DNA of 64,000 bases from Jannaschia sp. CCS1 (GTDB lineage: Bacteria; Pseudomonadota; Alphaproteobacteria; Rhodobacterales; Rhodobacteraceae). The stretch is from NCBI RefSeq assembly GCF_000013565.1, contig NC_007802.1, forward strand, positions 2,356,001 to 2,420,000, in the 5' to 3' direction. The notes under the pieces were generated by a model that searched no databases, had not been told where the DNA came from, and was given only the letters and a program-made list of their open reading frames with translations. Both the position numbers and the translations under genes were made by a program. Positions within the stretch are counted from its first letter, which is position 1. Each line of letters opens with the position of its first letter. Of the stretch, positions 60,491-64,000 are shown one piece after another.

Positions 60491-60499
60491 GGATAACTC

Positions 60500-61594
60500 A
60501 TGTCTCAAAAATCCAAGGTCATTATCATCGGTGGCGGCTACGGCGGTCTGCGGACCGCAGCAGCCCTCCAAAACCAGGCCGATGTGACAATCATTGATCG
60601 CAACACCTACTTTCACCACAAGGCCGCTGCATTGCGCGGGCTTGTCGCAAAAGGTTGGGAAGATCGCATATATGTGGATTTTGCCGATATCGGCTTGAAT
60701 GCCAGTTTTCGGCAAGGTGAGGTCACACAGGTTGATCCTGATGCGCGCAACGTCACGCTCGCAGATGGCGATGTAATGGGCTTCGATGACCTTGTTATTG
60801 CCACCGGTTCGACCACCGTATTGCCAACCGAGACGTTCGGCGCGTCCGGTGCAGATGCGCGGCGCAAAATCACCGAGATTATGCCGGACTACGCAAAGGC
60901 AAAGCGGGTCATTGTCGTGGGTGATGGCCCTGTCGGTGTGGAAATGGCGGGGGAATACCGGGATCTGTCACCTGATATCGACATCACACTGGTGAGCAGT
61001 GCGGCCGCGCCGATGACAACCGTGGGTAACCCGAAATTCAGCGCCCGCGTCGCGGATCTTCTCAAGCGGCAGAACATCAAGCGCATCGGCGGCAAGATCG
61101 TTAGCGAGGTCGGCGATACGCATGTCATCCTGTCTGATGGCACACGGGTGGACGGCGATATCGTCGTGCAAGCGGTCGGGATCACGCCCAATACGGACTG
61201 GATCAGATCTTTCGCACCTGACTGGTTAGATGCGCGCGGTCAGGTCCGCGTTGACCCTGACCTTTCAGTGGTTGGACAGGACCGCATCTTTGCGCTTGGC
61301 GATTGTAGCGACATCTCGGAACCCAAGATGCTCAAAATGGCGGACGTGCAGGGCAAATATCTCGGCGCCGCAATCCTCGCACGTCAAGCGGGCGACACCC
61401 CCGACCCATACGAGCGCTTTACCAAGAAGCTGACCATTCTGCCCTTTGGCGCAAAAGATGGCGTGGCTCTGCTCCCGCTTGGTCAGGAGGGCAAAGTTGT
61501 ATGGCGTCCGCTTGGTCGTTTCCTCGTCGTCAAACGCAAGGGCACCCACCTTCTCTCCAACATGTTCCCGAGCAGTTACGCCGCATCAAAATAG
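60500..61594 (+). CDS. FAD-dependent NAD(P)H oxidoreductase (AIFM2/NDH-2-like)
   Basis: A 364-residue two-dinucleotide-binding flavoprotein. FAD motif IIIGGGYGGLRTAAAL at about 8-23, VIATGSTTVLP near 97-107, NAD(P) motif VIVVGDGPVGVEMAGE near 136-151, and the second FAD motif RIFALGDCSDISEPK near 262-276. There is no disulfide CxxxxC, so it is not a disulfide reductase; AIFM2/FSP1-like quinone reductases and NDH-2 are the nearest types. It is followed after 16 bases by a glutathione transferase. Confidence 0.88.
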   Translation: MSQKSKVIIIGGGYGGLRTAAALQNQADVTIIDRNTYFHHKAAALRGLVAKGWEDRIYVDFADIGLNASFRQGEVTQVDPDARNVTLADGDVMGFDDLVIATGSTTVLPTETFGASGADARRKITEIMPDYAKAKRVIVVGDGPVGVEMAGEYRDLSPDIDITLVSSAAAPMTTVGNPKFSARVADLLKRQNIKRIGGKIVSEVGDTHVILSDGTRVDGDIVVQAVGITPNTDWIRSFAPDWLDARGQVRVDPDLSVVGQDRIFALGDCSDISEPKMLKMADVQGKYLGAAILARQAGDTPDPYERFTKKLTILPFGAKDGVALLPLGQEGKVVWRPLGRFLVVKRKGTHLLSNMFPSSYAASK

Positions 61595-61610
61595 CAGAAG
61601 GATTGCATGA

Positions 61611-62264
61611 ATGATCGACTTTCACACGCACGCGACACCCAACGGCTTCAAGGTCGCCATCGCGCTTGAAGAAATGGGCCTTCCCTATGACGTTCACCTT
61701 GTGGACATGCGCGCGGGCGAACAGTTCGCACCCGAATTTGTCGCCATGAATCCCAATGCGAAACTGCCGGTGATCGTTGATCACGACACGGGAACGACAG
61801 TCTACGAATCCAACGCCATTCTTGAATACCTCGCGACAAAGACCGGACAATTGATGCCCGCGCAGACCGATGCAGATTATTGGGAAGCCCGTCAGCTTCT
61901 GTACTTTCAGGCGGCGTCCGTCGGGCCATTCTTCGGCCAACGCATGCACTTCTCCTACCTCGCGCCGGAAACGGTGCCCTACGGCATTGCGCGCTATGAA
62001 ACCGAGGGGGCACGGTTGCAGAAAGTCATGGACGATATGCTGGTAGGCCGTGATTATTTCCTCGCCAGTGGATATTCTATCGTCGATATCGCACTGCTCG
62101 GGTGGTACATGACTGCCGTTCTGGCTGGGTATGACGATCCGGCCCACAAGAACCTCGCGGCTTGGCATCAACGGGTTTCTGATCGTCCGGCCGTGCAGGC
62201 GGGCCTTGGCGTGCCGATGCGCCGCGATCCTTCACAACTTCCACCGCGCAAGGTGGTATCGTGA
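61611..62264 (+). CDS. Glutathione S-transferase
   Basis: A 217-residue GST of the YfcG/Nu-like bacterial group. N-terminal thioredoxin-like domain MIDFHTHATPNGFKVAIALEEMGLPYDVHLVDM; the Thr/Asn near residues 9-11 replaces the usual Tyr/Ser, as in YfcG. cis-Pro in NAKLPVIVD and YESNAILEYLA at about 64-74; C-terminal helical domain with SIVDIALLGWY. It acts in glutathione conjugation or disulfide reduction. Stop overlaps the next start (GTGA). Confidence 0.9.
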   Translation: MIDFHTHATPNGFKVAIALEEMGLPYDVHLVDMRAGEQFAPEFVAMNPNAKLPVIVDHDTGTTVYESNAILEYLATKTGQLMPAQTDADYWEARQLLYFQAASVGPFFGQRMHFSYLAPETVPYGIARYETEGARLQKVMDDMLVGRDYFLASGYSIVDIALLGWYMTAVLAGYDDPAHKNLAAWHQRVSDRPAVQAGLGVPMRRDPSQLPPRKVVS

Positions 62265-62581
62265 TTGCCTTCATAGTCCGCATCACAGCACATTCCGGTC
62301 AACGCGCCGCATTAGAAACGCTGACGAATGCGCTCTTTTCTGATCTGGCAGGCGAAGACGCCTTTGTCAGCGCCGTGGTCCATCGCGCGCATGATGCGCC
62401 CGATGATTTAGTGGCCTATGAGGTCTGGAATGAGCGCAAGGACACCTTCGTGCAGCGTCTGCACACCAGTCCGGTATTCGCGCGACACGAGGCTGAAATG
62501 GGCCAGCTGATTGCAAGCCGTGACATCACATTTCTGGATCACCCGCCCATCTGGACCTCTTCGGATCTCCCGAATGGCTAG
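62261..62581 (+). CDS. Antibiotic biosynthesis monooxygenase (ABM) domain protein
   Basis: A 106-residue ferredoxin-like fold protein with a GTG start overlapping the GST stop. The pattern IVRITAHSGQRAALETLTNAL, then DDLVAYEVWNERKDTFVQRLHTSPVFARHEAEM is that of the ABM domain family (YgiN-like quinol monooxygenases). Possible role in quinone or electrophile turnover with the flavoprotein. Overlaps the next gene by eight bases. Confidence 0.82.
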   Translation: MIAFIVRITAHSGQRAALETLTNALFSDLAGEDAFVSAVVHRAHDAPDDLVAYEVWNERKDTFVQRLHTSPVFARHEAEMGQLIASRDITFLDHPPIWTSSDLPNG

Positions 62582-62822
62582 ACTACCAAACAAGATGAGG
62601 ACGCCGATCTTTGGCGTCCTCATGGCCCTTTCGATCTCATGCATCCTTTCGGGCATCTTCACGTTTTATACGCTCGGCCTGACCCTCGAAACGGTCCCCG
62701 TCTGGCTTGGGACTTGGGTGACGGCGTTCTGCATTGCCGTCCCAGTGGCCGTAGCGGTGCGGCCCATCGCGCAATGGATCGCAAATAGCGTTACCAAGCC
62801 GCCTTCAGCTGACGAGCCCTGA
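62574..62822 (+). CDS. DUF2798 family membrane protein
   Basis: An 82-residue protein with two membrane helices (about 15-34 and 43-64) and the motif NKMRTPIFGVLMALSISCILSGIFT typical of DUF2798. Start ATG 62574 overlaps the ABM gene; an ATG at 62595 is possible. Last gene of the redox string; function unknown. Confidence 0.75.
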   Translation: MARLPNKMRTPIFGVLMALSISCILSGIFTFYTLGLTLETVPVWLGTWVTAFCIAVPVAVAVRPIAQWIANSVTKPPSADEP

Positions 62823-62956
62823 AAATATCCTGTCCATTGGCTCACACAGACCAAAAAGAGCATTTTGATTTGAACGATGTACGCTTTGCGGGTGGGTTTC
62901 GCTGGTAGACTGCGATCACCGATATGCAGGTGATCGCAATGCCTGTCAGTAGACCG

Positions 62957-63799
62957 TCAGGACGTTGCTGAACTGATGCTCGGCAAGCCACGTCGTTGGA
63001 GAAGTTGGTTGATTGGTCGACCCAGCAGCGCGAGGCGGTAGCTTTCAACTGCAAGCCACGCCCAGATCAATGTTGCAACCAAGGCCGCAATCAGAGCCAC
63101 CTGAGGAGAGAACCACGCAGCCGCAATCAAGCCCGCGATTGGCATAGCTTGCATCATATGCGTCGCAAAGAAGTGCGCAGGACGCAGATCACCGCGATCC
63201 AAGGACCAATCCAGTCCAAGGATGCGCCGCTCAGTCACCGGCTTGTCACCAAAAAACGGATTTTGCCGCTTGCCCAGGTGATAGGCTGAAATGAACGTCA
63301 TGACTGTACCAAAGATCAGACCCAACCCAGTGGACCAGCGGACCGCCGAGGCGATATCTGCCAGCGGGTCAACTAGGATGGTCACGCCAACAAGGGCCAT
63401 GGGCGCTGTCACCAATGCCGCCATGATAGCCATCGTCAATTCGAGTTTGCGCATCAGCGGTGTCTTGGTGTTGAAGTGTGACGGCTCACCGCGCGCACCT
63501 TGTATGCCGATAAATCCGACCTGAAAGACCAGTGATCCAACGGCAATCCATGCAACAATCGTGAGTGTGAGGCCGGTTTGCCATCCCGTTGACAGCCACG
63601 AAATGACGATTGCGAATGTGGCGTAATGCAGGGCGAGTGATGCCGAAAATCGAATGGGTTTTGCCCAAACGCTTTCGCCAAACAGGGTGCGCCCATCAAA
63701 CAGCCAGACGGTACAGCTCAGCACGAACCATGCCAGACACAGCGCGGCACCCGCCCACATTAATTGTACGGACAAGGCCGCTTCGGTGATAAACGTCAT
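62957..63799 (-). CDS. Polytopic membrane protein of unknown function
   Basis: A 280-residue protein with about seven membrane helices, starting MTFITEAALSVQLMWAGAALCLAW. Charged loops hold FDGRTLFGESVWAKPIRFSASLALHYA and HLGKRQNPFFGDKPVTERRI. I do not recognise a named family, though the WAKPxRF motif looks conserved. ATG 63799 follows AAAGGAGAAAG. Divergent from the TetR gene at 63889, with two operators between; a likely target of that TetR. Confidence 0.7.
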   Translation of the reverse strand: MTFITEAALSVQLMWAGAALCLAWFVLSCTVWLFDGRTLFGESVWAKPIRFSASLALHYATFAIVISWLSTGWQTGLTLTIVAWIAVGSLVFQVGFIGIQGARGEPSHFNTKTPLMRKLELTMAIMAALVTAPMALVGVTILVDPLADIASAVRWSTGLGLIFGTVMTFISAYHLGKRQNPFFGDKPVTERRILGLDWSLDRGDLRPAHFFATHMMQAMPIAGLIAAAWFSPQVALIAALVATLIWAWLAVESYRLALLGRPINQLLQRRGLPSISSATS

Positions 63800-63812
63800 T
63801 TCTTTCTCCTTT

Positions 63813-63827
63813 GTAAGTATCGCTTAC
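63813..63827. promoter_or_regulatory. TetR operator 1 (GTAAG-N5-CTTAC)
   Basis: GTAAG-TATCG-CTTAC, a perfect 5-base inverted repeat, 14 bases upstream of the membrane protein start. Confidence 0.65.
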
Positions 63828-63838
63828 TTGTGGTGGAT

Positions 63839-63853
63839 GTAAGTGATGCTTAC
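63839..63853. promoter_or_regulatory. TetR operator 2 (GTAAG-N5-CTTAC)
   Basis: GTAAG-TGATG-CTTAC, same arms as operator 1 and 26 bases apart, in the gap between the divergent membrane protein and TetR genes. Confidence 0.65.
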
Positions 63854-63888
63854 GGTTGGTCAAGAAACTTTTCTTGGAGTCGTCGTGC

Positions 63889-64000
63889 ATGGCAGGTTTG
63901 GAACGTGGAGAGCTTAGGCAGGCGTTACTTGCGGAAGTGAAGAAAGTTTGTGCCGGTCAAGGGCCTGAGGCTGTTTCAATCTCGAAAATAGGCAAATCCC
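63889..64000 (+). CDS. TetR family regulator, N-terminal part (3' end outside window)
   Basis: The frame from ATG 63889 (MAGLERGELRQALLAEVKKVC, then GPEAVSISKIGKS) is open to the window end. It reads as the first helices of a TetR DNA-binding domain. Two GTAAG-N5-CTTAC operators lie just upstream, which supports the call. Only 37 residues are visible. Confidence 0.65.
   Translation, partial: MAGLERGELRQALLAEVKKVCAGQGPEAVSISKIGKS

Noticed and set aside
1-64000. CRISPR arrays, insertion sequences, prophage, tRNA and rRNA genes
   Set aside because: No regularly spaced repeats, transposase or integrase motifs, phage genes, or cloverleaf patterns beyond the tmRNA acceptor piece were found by eye.

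Overview
The window reads as high-GC chromosomal DNA of a marine alphaproteobacterium of the Rhodobacterales (Roseobacter-type Rhodobacteraceae). The signs are a DMSP demethylase gene (dmdA) next to acuI, a circularly permuted two-piece tmRNA gene beside the alphaproteobacterial ClpX adaptor SspB, an IscR with only one cysteine, a VPLPA-CTERM surface protein, and many small Rhodobacterales-type proteins (DUF4169, RHH, DUF6356). No rRNA, tRNA, CRISPR array, insertion sequence or prophage was found.

Layout. 0-5 kb: end of an ATPase-like gene, a secreted hypothetical, homoserine acyltransferase metA (acetyl-CoA type by its Glu113), an alpha/beta hydrolase, a polyphosphate kinase 2 and a TetR regulator. 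5-16 kb, minus strand: a long Fe-S assembly operon, iscR - NifS-type desulfurase - sufB - [FkbM, FkbM, polysaccharide pyruvyl transferase-like, FkbM] - sufC - sufD - two YIP1-like membrane proteins - sufS. The four bracketed genes look like a glycan-modification cassette placed between sufB and sufC. 16-26 kb: hydrolase, chemoreceptor, two unrelated NADP-isocitrate dehydrogenases in tandem (monomeric 731 aa, homodimeric 404 aa), an SDR enzyme, a class II glutamine amidotransferase and an Lrp regulator. 26-29 kb: dmdA-acuI (DMSP demethylation and acryloyl-CoA reduction) and two tandem paralogous small secreted proteins whose upstream DNA was duplicated too. 29-38 kb: DinB-like, DUF1326/DUF2182 pair, two GntR regulators with clear palindromic operators, a polyamine-type binding protein, a phosphatase-like protein, ssrA, sspB and a methyltransferase. 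38-48 kb: VPLPA-CTERM protein, fumC, DUF4169, RHH, hydrolase-P450 pair, ccdA, tusA and a spermidine/putrescine-type ABC transporter without its own binding protein. 48-54 kb: carbohydrate ABC transporter plus FGGY kinase, next to a DUF4440/SnoaL-like gene broken by one extra A in an A8 run.

54-64 kb is regulator-rich and looks accessory. It has LysR/tautomerase, EamA exporter/CGNR regulator, ArsR-SRPBCC with two matching operators, TetR with a perfect palindrome, and an Rrf2 regulator with a near-consensus promoter that predicts a leaderless mRNA. After this come a redox gene string (membrane protein, FAD oxidoreductase, glutathione transferase, antibiotic-biosynthesis-monooxygenase-fold protein, DUF2798), then a membrane protein divergent from a TetR gene cut by the window end, with two GTAAG-N5-CTTAC operators between them.

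The best leads are the glycan/FkbM cassette inside the suf operon, the linkage of tmRNA with SspB, the duplicated secreted proteins next to dmdA, the structured 400-base gap at 34.2-34.6 kb, and the operator-rich redox region at 59.5-62.8 kb. All functional calls come from reading motifs and context; no database search was run.
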